Positions 30,904 to 41,860 of a stretch of 64,000 bases of DNA are shown here, piece by piece (within the stretch, counting starts at the first letter, position 1; every line of letters begins with the position of its first letter). The notes beneath the pieces are model-generated. The model saw only the letters and a list, made by a program, of their open reading frames with translations, did not search any database and was not told where the DNA came from. Where the stretch lies: NCBI GenBank assembly GCA_016271365.2, contig CM057456.1:658963501-659027500 (forward strand), read 5' to 3'. Source of the DNA: Neoceratodus forsteri (Eukaryota > Chordata > Ceratodontiformes > Ceratodontidae). The translations under genes were made by a program, and so were the position numbers.

Positions 30904-32858
30904 TTGGATTCGCTTCCAAAACTTATTTCAAAACTCTCTCGAGTTTTGTCTTTACCTTCTTCTGTTGCTAATCGGTTTCCTGGGTTTCGCCAGTGCCCCT
31001 GTGGGCAGATGATATCTCGCACCGATCCACATGCTGCATGTTTCTACTGCCTGGGATATGACCATGATCTGCAGGCTTGTGATCAGTTGGTCCTTTTCAC
31101 CTTCGGTTCTGGAAGACTGTGCTGCCCGACTTCAGCCGGGGTGACTGGAAAAGTGTTACCCCGGCGGTTAAATCCAAGGATGCCCGTTGGGTGGTCTCCA
31201 TGGCTAAGTGATCCGCTGAGCAGCTGGAACAGTTTAAGGCCTTTGAGGAGGAGGCGGCTCAGGCCGCAGCGGGCTCCTCTTCAGCTTCAGCCTTCATTCC
31301 ACTACAACTGGGATCCTCCTATTCAGCTTCCTTCAAGGAGTTGTGCCAGTCTCTCTCTACTGAGGGAGAGGGCTCTTCAGGGTCGCATGTTTCACGTTCT
31401 TGGAAGGAATCTAAAAAGGAAAAGTCACAACATCAATGCTCTTGGGACCGGGTGTGGTCCCACCCACAGGAAACGTCGCCTGATCTGGCTGACGACTCTT
31501 TATTTGGACTCTGTTGCTTCCGGTGTCCTCGGGCAGGTCAGCTCAGCCCACCGAGCAGGACCCGCTTACTGAGGAACCTGACCAGGAGGAGCCGGGGTTT
31601 CCATGACTTCTTCTGCGGTCCCCCATCGGCCCCGCCGACGGTCGAGGTCTCGTTCCTCGACTTCAACATTAGACAAGACTCGCCCTCATCGGTGATCTCG
31701 TTCCCAATGCCATGGTAAGTGGCATCGCTGCTCCTCATCTTTATCCTTCTCTGGTAAGGAGAGGCTCTGGCGCAAGTTGCGTCAGCGCTGTGAAGACCGA
31801 ATGTGGCAGCAGTTGGTCCTGTCCGGGTCAAAACTGATTCCAGTTTCTACCCCGGCCATTAAGTGGCTTTCGCCAGTGCGACTGACGTCCACCACGGCCA
31901 CGATCACCGAGGTGCCAGTTAAGGTCACGCTGGCTCAGCTGAAGCCGGCTACTTCACCCGATCTGGGTGCAACGGCCACCCGAGCAACTGAAGTCCGGGC
32001 CTCTGACTGAGGAATCTTGGTCGGCCCAAGGCCTGCCCCATCGGTTGTCAGTCACTTTTACTCCCGACCGCCCAAGGCAAGTTGAGAGTGACACGGGTGG
32101 TCGCCCACTTTACGAGGACTCCTCGGAGTCCAAAGATTCCTCCATGGTCTCCCGTCCTGTCGTTGCCGAGTCTCTTGGGGGTCTCTCCGTTGACGAGGGC
32201 CCTACCTCGCTGATGGGTATTTGTCAACTCATTTCTGAGTCCACGGGAATGGAGCTCAAGCCTGTGCAGAAACAGGCCAAGTATCCCCTCACACAGATTC
32301 TGGACAAAGGGGATACTCCGATGGAGGCCTTTCCAGTGACTGAGGCCATTGTGGGCCCAGCCTTGGAGCTGTGGCAGTATCCTGCATCTTGCCCTTTGCC
32401 TTCTGCCTGCATGGCCCGCAAGTATGCTGTCCCTATGGGGTACCTTTTGGGGTTTTCGGAGCACCCCTCTGCGGTGGGGTTGGTGACTGACTCGTGTCTT
32501 TTGGTGCTCAGACAACAAAGAGCATGTGGACAGACCCCCAGACAAGGAATCCAAACAACTGGACTATTTCGGGAAGAAGATCTATGCAGCCTCTTTTCTT
32601 AGCCTTCATCAGGCCAGTTCAGCTGTTAACATGGCACTTTTCTCGCATGCCCTCTTGGGCTCCCTGGATGAGGTGATCTGTCATCTCCCAGTGGACGTCC
32701 AGACCACAGTCAAGCAGGTCAAGGACCAGGGTAGGGCAATGGCAAAGCAACAACTCCAGATGACTTTGGACATTGGTGACTCCTGTACCCATTCAGTAGT
32801 GACCGCAGTGGCCATGTGCCCGCAGGGCTTGGCTGCGCATCTCGACCTTTACGGCTGA
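30904..32858 (+). pseudogene. DIRS-3 gag-like protein
   Basis: It begins MDSLPKLISKLSRVL, then a Cys/His cluster (QCPCGQMISRTDPHAACFYC, LGYDHDLQACD). The Ser/Arg/Pro-rich middle spans several frames to about 32000. The C-terminal conserved part has KEESKQLDYFGKKIYAASFL and LSLHQASSAVNMALFSHAL at 32526-32858. Frame changes and stops occur throughout. Confidence 0.7.
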
Positions 32859-33399
32859 TATGCAGCACAAACTGGCAGATGTTCCCTTCTTGGGCACTGA
32901 CCTGTTAGGGCCCAGCATGGAGGGCCACCTCTAACGTATAGAGAAGTCCAGTGCCACCTTGGAGTCCACCACATCTGCCCAGAAAGACAAGGGCCCCAAG
33001 CTTCAGAATCGTAGGCCCTTTCATTTGTCCACTCCTGCGGCCAGACCAGCCCAGCAGCAGCAGGGCCAGCAGGCTCAATCTTGGCATCCTCGGGCCAAGT
33101 CCACGGCCTCCTCATTCAGGGAGCCCCGGGGGGGGGGGAGGTCCCGGCGGCCCCTTCGCTAGACCCTCCTCCAAGCCTGCCCAGTGACGGGTTGGGGGGC
33201 GCCTCCCTCAATCCTGTCACACCCCCCCCCAGACCTCCCGTGGGGGGCCAGCTCAGCCACTTCCTTTCTGCCTGGTCTGCTATCACCATGGCTTGCCTCT
33301 GGAATTCGAGCAGGCCCCTCCATATCGAGCCCGCACCCCACGGGGGGATCTGGTGTCTGCAGCCTCTCAGTCGGCTCGCTGAGATGACTTAGCTTAGCT

Positions 33400-35060
33400 C
33401 CTCCTCAGGGTGGTGGTGCGCAGAGTAGTGGACACGCCTCCAGACCCAGTGTTCATTTCCAGGTACTTCCTGGTACCAAAACGGACGGGGGGGGGCTGGT
33501 GCCCCATTCTAGATCTGCACAACCTGAACAAGTTCCTCAGGTCCCACACCTTCTGGATAGTAACTCTTGCTTGGATTATACCATCCCTGGAGCAAGGCAT
33601 GTATTTCTGCTCCCTAGATCTTCTGGACACATTTTTTTCATGTTCCAGTCCATCCATTCCATCATTAGTTCTTCCGCTTCCGAGCCGAGGGAACCGTTTA
33701 CGAGTTCCAAGCCATGCCCTTTGGCCTGTCTTCAGCCCCCAGGGTCTTCACCAAATGCGTGGCAGTGGTGGCGGCTTATCTGAGGCGCCAAGGGGTCTGG
33801 TTGTACCCTTACGTGGACGACTGGCTGATAGCAGGTTCCTCCAAGTGAGAGGTGGAGTGGTCCAGAGATCTGGCCCTCCAGATTTGCCTCAACCTTGGCC
33901 TTCTGATCAATGAGGCCAAGTCAGAACTCATGCCTTTGCAGGTGATTCAGTTCATCGGGGCACAGCTCGACTCCTGCTGAGCCAGAGCTCAGCTCCCAGC
34001 GGACAGGGCAGAGGTTCTCCCCTCCTTTGCCAAATAATTTCTGGTTGGACAATTGCACCCTGCCCGGGACTTCCTGCATCTTCCGGTCTACATGACGGCC
34101 TGCACCAGCGTGGTCCGATGGGCCCGCTGGCTTATGCTTTCCCCCAGTGGCAACTGGCCAGCCAGTGGTCTCAGCACTCAGGTCATCTCGCACAGCTGGT
34201 CTGTGTGACCCAGAGGATGTGGGACGGCCTCCAGTGGTGGTTTATCCCATCCCACCTGCAGGAAGGGATCCCGTTTGTCTACCCCGAGCCAATGGTCATC
34301 CTGATGGGTTGGGGCCCCCATCTGGGGGAGCACAGAGCCCTCTTCCTCTGGTCCCCCCAAGAGTCCCAATACCACATCAACCTGCTGGAGCTTCGAGCGT
34401 TTCAGCTAGCACTGACCGCATTCGCTCCATTTGTTTGAGTCAAGTGGTCCAGGTCGAGACGGACAACACCAGCGACATGTACTATCTCAACAGGCAGGGC
34501 GACACACTTGCCCTCTGCAAGGAAGCTCTTCATTTGGTCCCTTGTAGCTCAGCCTAGAGGCAGAGCTCCTAGCACCATGTGGCAGGAACCTCGAATCAGT
34601 TGGCCTATGCCTCAGCCGGATTGGCGGGGCATCTCACAAATGGTCTGTCCACCAGGAGGTAGTACAAGATCTGTTCTCCCACTGGGGGCACCCTGAGGTG
34701 GACCTGTTCGCCTCCAGGGAGAACACAAAGCTGAGGCTGTATCATGCCTGCCCCCCTCAGCAGGGTTTGCTGCTGGGGCGGTGCCTTCTTGAGGCCGTGG
34801 ACCCCAGGCCTCTTCTATGCCTTCCCTTCCCTTCCCTTGATTCACAAAGTGCTCCTCAAGGTCAAGAGGGACAGGGCACAGGTGATCTTGGTAGTCCCAG
34901 ACTGGCCACGCCATGACTGGTATCCAGATCTCCTCAGCCTCAGCTCCAGGCTCCCGAGGCGGCTTCAAGCACACCCAGACCTGCTCTCCATCAATCAGGG
35001 GAAGGTACTCCACCTGGACCTTCAATCCCTGCACCTGACAGCCTGGTTCCTGAGCTGCTA
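33400..35060 (+). pseudogene. DIRS-3 reverse transcriptase, RNase H and methyltransferase-like region
   Basis: The RT start reads VVDTPPDPVFISRYFLVPKR and WCPILDLHNLNKFLRS (33410-33600). A frameshift near 33640 disrupts motif A. A second frame gives MPFGLSSAPRVFTKC, and YPYVDDWLIAGSS near 33808 replaces Leu of YLDD by Val. RNase H shows INLLELRAFQLALTAFAPFV and VETDNTSDMYYLNRQGDT (34375-34510). The methyltransferase-like part has VDLFASRENTKLRLY and RAQVILVVPDWPRHDWYP (34698-34925). Confidence 0.8.
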
Positions 35061-35072
35061 GAGTTCCAGGCC

Positions 35073-36060
35073 TTGGGTTTCTCTGACGAGGTCCTCAGTG
35101 TTGTTGAGGCTTCCCGTAAGGAATCGACCAGAAAATGCTATGCCTTTAAATGGAAGAGATTCTCCATATGGTGTCAGGGCAAAGGGTTGGATCCGTTGTC
35201 CTGTCCAGTGGCTTGCATTTTGGACTATCATTGGTCCCTCTCCCAGGAGGGACTTCAGTCGATGACCGTAAAGGTGTACCTGGCATCTATCTCTGCTTAC
35301 CGGGCACAGGCTGGTCAGCAGTCAGTGGTGCAAGAGAAGGTGGTCTGATGCTTCTTCAAAGGCCTAGATCACATATCCCCTCCGGTGCATGAACCTCCAC
35401 CTCCGTGGGATCTACTGCTGGTTTTGGCAAAGCTCATGGGCAAGCCATTCGAACCAATGCACAAATGTGACATCTCATATTTTTCGTGGAAGACCACCTT
35501 CTTGGTTGCTATCACGTCAGCCAGAAGGACTGGGGAGTTACAGGTGCTCTCTGTCGAGTCTTCTTAGCTGGTCTTCCACAGGGACAAGGTTGTCCTGTGC
35601 CCTCACCCGAAAATTCCTTCTGAAGGTGGTGTCAGAGTTGCACCTTAACCAGGCGATTACTCTGCTGGTGTTTTACCCCAGTCACATATCAGAGGCCGAG
35701 TACAGGCTCCATACTTTGGACCTGAGACAAACACTCGCCTACTACAAAGAGCAAATGGCAGAAGTTTGGGGAGAGGTTTGCCAGCTGTTTGTCACCTACG
35801 CTGAAGCCGCACCTGGCAGACCTGCAGCCAAGCGGACAGTAGCTTGATGGATTACATCTTGCATTGACCTCTGCTATAGGTTGGCAGGTAGGGAGCCTCC
35901 CGTAGGGCTTAAAGCTCATTCCACCCACCATACCGCTGCGTCGGTGGCTGCTTTTAAGGATGTCCCTATCCAGGAAAACTGCAGGGCTGCTACCTGGAAG
36001 TCAGCATACATCTTCATTTCCCATTAACACATCGACCTCGAGTCATGCCGGGATGCTAGT
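35073..36060 (+). pseudogene. DIRS-3 tyrosine recombinase, catalytic Tyr codon lost
   Basis: The N-part is open (35073-35348): EASRKESTRKCYAFKWKRF. The core has FLVAITSARRTGELQVLS with the first arginine (about 35500-35560). The HSTRG block reads KAHSTHHTAASVAAF with Arg to His. The segment corresponding to SHYxLDL reads SH-stop-HIDL, TAA at 36025-36027, so the nucleophilic tyrosine codon is a stop. The enzyme is inactive at two catalytic sites. Confidence 0.75.
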
Positions 36061-36139
36061 TTTGGAGCCTCAGTTCTCCAGTACCTCTTTCCTAAGTAGG
36101 GGGTGTGTGTCTTGCCTCCTTCCTCCCGGAGAACTGCTA

Positions 36140-36245
36140 GGAGTCTGCCAAGAAGTGTGGATAGAATAACATATCCACGATCCTAGAAAATCAGGTTTCT
36201 CACCTGTAACAGTAGTTCCAGGAGTGGTATATGTTGTTCATTCAC
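36140..36245. repeat. DIRS-3 internal complementary region
   Basis: GTCTGCCAAGAAGTGTGGAT and TAGGAGTGGTATATGTTGTT-type sequences, matching the outer ends, are joined around ATATCCACGATCCTAGAAAA. The joint gives the start CTAGGATCGTGG of the left end. Confidence 0.8.
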
Positions 36246-37380
36246 ACTAACCCACCCAGCCTCCCCGGCCTCGATGCACAAACCTGGCTTCCAGTGGGCC
36301 AAGACCTGGCATCATGGAGTGGAGCCGAGGCTGATACCACGCTGGTGGGTGGGAGAAGCCAGCTTGAAGACTTTCTGACACATCTTAAAGCGGCAAGGTG
36401 CCTGCCAAGAAGTGTGGATGAACAACATATACCACTCCTAGAACTACTGTTACAGGTGAATAACCAGTTTTTAATGTGGTTGCAGCTACCCTCTGCAGGA
36501 AAGGCCTTTATGTTTTCCCATTCATTGATGATTTGCTTCTGAAGACTCCACCACAGGAGATGAATATTTACACTGTTTTTTACATGACAGCTCTTCGAGC
36601 AGTTGGGCATTCTAATAAATAAGGCAAAGTCAGTGCTTACTCTGTGCTAGCTGGTCTAATATATAGGAGCAGTTCTGGACACGGGGTGGGCAGGGCATTC
36701 TTCCATCGGAGTGTGCAGCGGTGTTCCTTGCCCAGTCTTGGCTATTTCTGCCTGCAACTGTGTCTCAGCCAGATGTTAGTTGCAGCTAATAAGCCTCATA
36801 GCTGTGGTCATCCTCACTGTCCTGCTGTCACATTTGCATATGAGGATTCTGCAGTGGTTTCTCTGTGCCTAGTGGGCTTAACATTGGGCGGAACTGGAGT
36901 GTCTCATGCAGGTGAATCCTCCACTTTGCTGCCCCCGTTCTGGTGGTTTGACTGCTCCAACCTAGAAATGGAGTCTCTCTTTCTCCATCCATCACCTTTT
37001 CTAGAGATGATGATGGATGACTAAGGTTCTAGCTAGGGTGCCCATCTGGCCCTCTTTAGGTCATTGGTCCCCTCAGACACTGTTCTCCACAGCAGCACTC
37101 TGGAGAGGAGGGATGTTCTGCTTGGCCTGCAGGCCTTCTGTACCATTCTTCAAGTCCACAAGCTGTTTATCTGTATGGACAATGTTTTGGTGATGCACTA
37201 GATGAACGGCCAAGGCAGTGATAATTTAAACCCTCTCTGAAGGGAGGCATTGAGGGGTTTGGCATGGGGCTGTAAAACACAATACATTCCTAATGGCCAT
37301 CTTTCTGCCTGGCACCCTCAGTGCCCTCTACAGATTGCCTCAGCATGTCCCATGTGCTTTGCCATGAATTAATGGATGAA

Positions 37381-37434
37381 TGAATGGGAGCTAATTTTTT
37401 TATTATTTTTTTATTTATTTATGAATGGGAGCTA
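37381..37434. repeat. 28-bp T-rich insertion with 13-bp target duplication
   Basis: TGAATGGGAGCTA occurs at 37381-37393 and again at 37422-37434. Between them is a 28-bp T/A tract of TTTAT units. The structure is that of a LINE-driven insertion of little more than a 3' tail, on the minus strand. It lies inside DIRS-4. Confidence 0.8.
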
Positions 37435-37577
37435 TTGGACTCCATCATGGCAGACCTTATCAAAAAATTGGGCTGCCCAGACCTAGACCACTTTGCATCT
37501 CAGTACAATGCAAAACTGACACTTTTCTTCTTGCCTTCTCTAGAGCCTGGAGCTTTTTTTTTTTGCAAGACACTTTG

Positions 37578-37600
37578 TCTCTCTCTCTCTCTCTCTCTCG
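37578..37600 (+). repeat. (CT)n microsatellite
   Basis: About eleven CT units within the methyltransferase-like part of DIRS-4. Confidence 0.9.
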
Positions 37601-39053
37601 GAAAGGGAGGTTCATGTATGTAGTCTCTTCGATTCAGAGGGTTCTAGTCAAGTTACAGGCAGAACCGAACACTGATTCTGGTGGCTCCATTCTGGTCTAG
37701 ACATATTTGGTTCCCTCTGCTTCAGCAGTTGGCAGTGGAACCCCTGTCCCACTCCCTATGAGCAGGACTTCTGTCACAGAAACGGGGCTATCTGGTGTAT
37801 CTGGATCTTTGATCCCTGCACCTTCACACCTGGTTCCTGAGGACGTAGAACTCTCCCACTTTGGGGTGTTCACCATGATTGCAGCTGTTTTGCTGGTGGC
37901 TTATAAGCTGTCTAGTTGGTACATATATTCCCAAAAATGGAAACATTTTGGTTTGGTATACCGCCCATCAGTTGAACCACTTTTTACATATTCAGTCAGT
38001 CACACTGTGAATTACCTCCTGTCTTGTGTGAAGGTCAGAGAATTCAAGAGCACCTGGCTGTGATGTCAGATTTTCATGCCCGCCTATTGGCAAAACCAAT
38101 CGTCCAGCTCAAGATTTCCCATGAATTCATAGAGGATTCTGCTTCTACCCTGATCCAATATCTGGTTCCGTGTGGGACCTAAATGTGGTTCTGGAGACCA
38201 TACTGTGCCTCCTTTAATGCCTGCTGTTACTTGTGAGTTACAATTCCTTTCTTGGAAGACATTGTTCTTTGCGGCCATTACATCTGCGAGACATATTTCT
38301 GAATTGCAGGCTCTGGCTGCAGAGCCACGTCATCTTTTCCAGAAGGATTGGATTGTCTTGCGTACCAGTTCTCATTTTCTGCTGAAGGTCATTTTTGAGC
38401 ATGCACTAAATCTGACTGTTGACCTTCTGGTTTACTTCTCAAATCCCATGGACAGTGAGGAATGTTGTCTGCACATACTAAATGAACTGTCAGATGTTCC
38501 ATTGGTGCTCTGATTATTCTAAAGATTGTAGTAAATCCTCTCAACTATTTGTGGCATTTGCTCCCAGGATGGTGGGCTTCCCTCTGTCTAAACAGGGCAT
38601 TTCCAAATGGTTGGCCTGCTGCATTAATTTGTTACCAGAAGCACAGTAAGCAGCTTCCTGGTCCTGTCCTTGCTCACTCCAGTCATGATATAGTTACTTC
38701 CGTGGCTTGTTTTCACAGTGTGTCCACTACTATCATCTGCTGCTGCCACTAGGAGTACTGTTCACACGGTCAATAAACATTACAGTCTGGACATTGTCTC
38801 TCATAGAAATGCCAGATTTGACCTTACTGTCCTGCAGGATCTTCTGATTTAGGGTCCTAGATTCTTCCCGATGCTCACAGTGCTCTGGTGCTGCTGCTGG
38901 GGCATCATTCCATGATGTGGCTCAAAGGAGGGAGATACCCTGAAAGAAGACAGAGCAGGTACTTATCCTTGGAAAAAATAGAACAGGTACTTACCATAGC
39001 AGTAGATCTTTGAGATAATCTCCATTGAGCCACAGTTCTCCCACCCTCCTTCC

Positions 39054-39135
39054 CATTTTTTGAGTAACTGCTCATGATACCCCTTGGGAACGACAAGCTG
39101 CCTGCCTAGCATCCCTCCCTCTGTCTGTACTGCCT
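39054..39135 (-). repeat. Gmr1-like element fragment (integrase N-terminal region)
   Basis: On the minus strand it reads EGGMLGRQLVVPKG and EQLLK, closely matching the sequence at 44435-44505 (DGGMLGRQLVIPQGNREQLL), the region just before the integrase zinc finger of the larger element. Same orientation, about 5.4 kb apart. It begins where the terminal block of DIRS-4 ends, so DIRS-4 may have inserted in or recombined with a second copy. Confidence 0.7.
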
Positions 39136-39800
39136 GTGTATACATAAGTCCATTTTCCTGGGTTCAGCTGTGGGCATACCAAGCACGCCTGGTGTGGGCA
39201 TGTTTAGTGGCCTGCAGACCCTGTGCCGGACACGGTCTCGTTCATGCAGCATAAACCCTGGGGGTCCGTCGGTGCCACCCATGAAGGCAGGTCTCAGTGG
39301 GGCCACCCATGCATCCGTGGCCAGCCGTGGTACTGTGCCACGACTGACCCATCTCTCACCATGGCCACTGTCTGCCGCTGCCCTGTGTGCACTGTTGCAT
39401 TCTTTGTGTAATGCATGGGTGAGGTTCCCAGCCCTGCACACACATGGTCCCTGTGCACACCCTCCCAGCTGCTGGCCACTGTGGCGTGTGCATGATGATG
39501 CCTGCGTAGCGCTGTCCGCCACTGTGTAATGGTGCTCAGCATCTGAGGCATGCACAGTGCAAGCCACTGGGCATGGTTGTGTGTGGTCTTGTGGGGGTGC
39601 TTGTTGGGGTGGGCGTGCCTGTTGCCCTTTGGACATGTGTTGTGGTATGTGTGCGTGTGTGTGCGCGTGGCGTGTGCAGCCCTGCCCATCCCTGCTGTGG
39701 TGTGTGGTCCCCTGCCCATTCCCATTCCTTTACCACCATCTGCCTCTGGTGTCACCCCTGCCTGTCTGTGGGCTGTGCCCTTGTTCTTGGTGGTTGCACA
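39136..39800. other. unassigned, probably the left part of a Harbinger element
   Basis: It is CpG- and GT-rich, with open frames on both strands that look compositional. On the minus strand near 39860-39890 the phrase HWDTIAEEHFGQHR in one frame recalls a Myb-like or trihelix DNA-binding domain, which Harbinger elements encode beside the nuclease, but this is weak. A (GT)n-rich stretch lies near 39645-39670. Confidence 0.3.
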
Positions 39801-39899
39801 TGGCCCCGTTGCCTACCTGTGTTGTCCAAAGTGCTCCTCTGCGATGGTGTCCCAGTGCTGCTGTGCCATCCGTGCCAGCTGGGGGTCCCGTCACCCAGG

Positions 39900-41060
39900 G
39901 GGTAGCTGACCTACACCAGCTGGACGGCGTCCTCACCATCCCCACCGCTGTCCCCCTCCTCGACCTCAACAGCTATCCCACAGTCGGTGGCCATGTTGTG
40001 CAGGATACCGCAGGCCAGGAATAGCCCGCAGGCCTTGAGGCTATACTGGGGCACCTCCCCGACGTGTGCAGGCAATGGAACCATGCCTTCTGGCCGAACA
40101 CCCGCTCAGTGACATTCCATGTTGTGGCGTGTGTCTCATTGTACTGTTGCTGTGCTGGGGTCATGGGGCGCCCGGTATGGTGTGAGCAACCAGGGCCATA
40201 GCAGGTAACCACCGCTCACCTGTGTGTAGAGGGGTCATTAGCATGGTGGTTTGTGTCATTGTGCCATGGGCCATCATGGCACATTACCCATGGCACCCCT
40301 GCCAGTGCCTCCTCCACATCTGCACACATCGTCCAGTGTGCTATGCATCTCACCTAACAGATGGCCAGTGGGGATGTCCCCACTTTTGAACCTGTGGCAC
40401 AGTGCGGACTGGTGCCAGATGAAGGTATCGTGTGCTCCTTCAGGGTGCATGGCACAGACATTGATTGATTATGTGCCCCCTGGCATTGCACACCACCTAG
40501 CAGTTGACACTCGGGTAGCCCTTGCGGTTGATGTACGCCACCCCCTCCGGGCCAGGTGGCATGTGGATGCCTACATGGGTGCAGTCTATGGCCCCGAGCA
40601 TGCAAGGCAACCGTGCTTCCCTGTGGAACTCCTGTATGTGTGCTGTGTGCTGTGTGCTCCGCCTGTGTGCTGGGGGAATGGATGTACTCTGCAGCATATG
40701 GCAGCAGTGCGCTGAGGAATTGTGTAGGTAGGTGTGGGGCGGCCAACTGGGTTATGCCTGTCATGTCCCCTGTTGGTCTCTGGAAGGGTGCCCATGGCGA
40801 GCAGGCACATGACGGCTGTGACCTTTCTCTCCACAGACAGCGCATGGCTCCGTTGTGTGGGTGCCTGCATCTCATCACTGCACAGCTTACAGAGTTGCCC
40901 GGTTCAGGCGGTACCGGCCCACAATCTCAGTGTCACTGTACTGTTCGAAGGTGGTGCGGGCTTGGTACAGCCTGTTCTGGCATATCGCCAACGGGCCCTT
41001 CCATGGCCGCGCCCTCCCTGCTGCCTGCCTTTTCATACCCCTCATTACCACCTCCATCTG
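39900..41060 (-). pseudogene. PIF/Harbinger transposase (HARBI1-like nuclease)
   Basis: On the minus strand, from high to low coordinates: RTTFEQYSDTEIVGRYRLNR (the N-terminal helix of HARBI1-type proteins, about 40900); a middle helical part; EFHREARLPCMLGAIDCTHV with the first catalytic Asp (about 40600); PEGVAYINRKGYPSVNCQ; a GSTHDTFIWHQSAL-like segment with the second acidic residue, in another frame (about 40430); and NVTERVFGQKAWFHCLH near 40100, the C-terminal VERVFG region. The order and spacing fit a nuclease of about 340 residues. Several frameshifts make it inactive. No terminal inverted repeats were confirmed. Confidence 0.8.
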
Positions 41061-41699
41061 AAGGTGGCACTGGCATGTCCCTGGCTGGTGTCCCCCCAAG
41101 GCAGCTGTCTTCTTGTTCCCCCCGCTGTGTGTTGCTGGTGCTGCCCCTGAACCGGGTTCTCCTCCAGCTGTTCACCTCTGGGTGCCTTGCTCTTGCTGCT
41201 GCCCTCTGTCCACTGTGGCACTCTCAGACCCTCTCGCACACAGGCACGGCACACACTCCTTCTCTCACTCAGGCACCCTCAGTGGGCTCTGTCCAACTCC
41301 TGGCCACACCTGCCCCTTGCTTCCTGTCTTGCCTCCCTGCCACTCTGTCTCCACACTCCCACCTGTGCCTCCTCTGTGGTGCATTCATCCTCCCTCTTGC
41401 TCCTTTTATTTTGGCTCATTTCCTTTGTAGCAACTTGCATGCTCCGCCGCTCTAATGCGCACGCCTACTGATGAATATCGCACTGCGCATGTTATTCCTG
41501 GTTCCGCCCCTGCAGTTGCACATGCATTCATTACTGTTGCACTATGGCACATTGTCTGTTGTGCTGTGCTGTTGCTCCGCTGAATATCGCACTCATGGCG
41601 ATTTTCCTCTTGGCGCCTGGCATCCCTCATGGCGCATGGCGATCTGCTCTGACTATCCCACCCATTGTCTCTAAAACCTGAGTGTGTGTGATACACATG

Positions 41700-41860
41700 C
41701 TGCTGTCAGCATTTTCTCATGGCTTTCATCTTTCAGCTGAAACCGGGGGTGATAAGTGAGGTCACCCCTACAGCATCAGATTTTCAGCAGAGACATTCAG
41801 TAATACATTTTATATAAAAAAAAAATGATACAGCACTCAGAACTGGCTGTCTACGTCACA
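41700..41860 (-). repeat. start of 3' LTR
   Basis: It begins TGTGACGTAGACAGCC on the minus strand immediately after the polypurine tract. It includes TATATAAAA (about 41810-41818), a likely TATA box. The terminal CA end is not found, so only the U3-proximal part is kept. The pol frame runs through the tract and stops just inside (DVDSQF then TGA). Confidence 0.55.

Larger units (their letters stand above)
30688..36472 (+). mobile_element. DIRS-3: complete DIRS element nested in DIRS-4
   Basis: The inverted terminal repeats are about 150 bp: 30688-30835 matches the reverse complement of 36300-36450 (ATGTTGTTC, ATCCACACTTCTTG, TTTAAGATGTGTCAGAAAGT). The right extension ends at about 36472. The internal complementary region at 36140-36245 joins both ends (GATCCTAGAAAATCAGG). 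It is more decayed than DIRS-2. The host RT frame resumes in phase on both sides. Confidence 0.9.
36473..38850 (+). pseudogene. DIRS-4 pol, third segment: RT end to tyrosine recombinase
   Basis: It opens in phase with NVVAATLCRKGLYVFPFIDD followed by LLLKT, the RT catalytic motif with Leu to Ile. RNase H is strongly decayed near 37120-37300. The methyltransferase-like part reads LDHFASQYNAKLTLFFLP (37475-37560), then a (CT)n run. The recombinase shows LSSWYIYSQKWKHFGLVY, FFAAITSARHISELQALA (about 38270-38320) and VNKHYSLDIVSHRN near 38770 with the tyrosine kept. Stops and frameshifts are frequent. Confidence 0.8.
22870..39050 (+). mobile_element. DIRS-4: older DIRS host element carrying nested insertions
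   Basis: Host segments are 22870-23847 (gag and the RT start), 24065-24390, 30607-30687 and 36473-39050. Removing the SINE (23848-24064), DIRS-2 and DIRS-3 makes the RT frame run on. QYQWI ends at 24390 and MLEGSHSQLCVLPFG starts at 30607. STKCF ends at 30687 and NVVAATLCRKG starts at 36473, both in frame. RNase H, methyltransferase-like and recombinase remnants follow to 38850, with a terminal repeat-like block (CAGGTACTTACCATAGCAGTAG) at 38880-39050. The left terminal repeat is not visible. Confidence 0.85.

Noticed and set aside
16597..39050. One very long DIRS element
   Set aside because: Three different sets of terminal repeats and internal complementary regions, together with host-frame continuity, show separate nested elements.
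39557..40024. Plus-strand Cys/Val-rich open frames
   Set aside because: They are antisense to the Harbinger relic and reflect GT-rich sequence. No domain is present.
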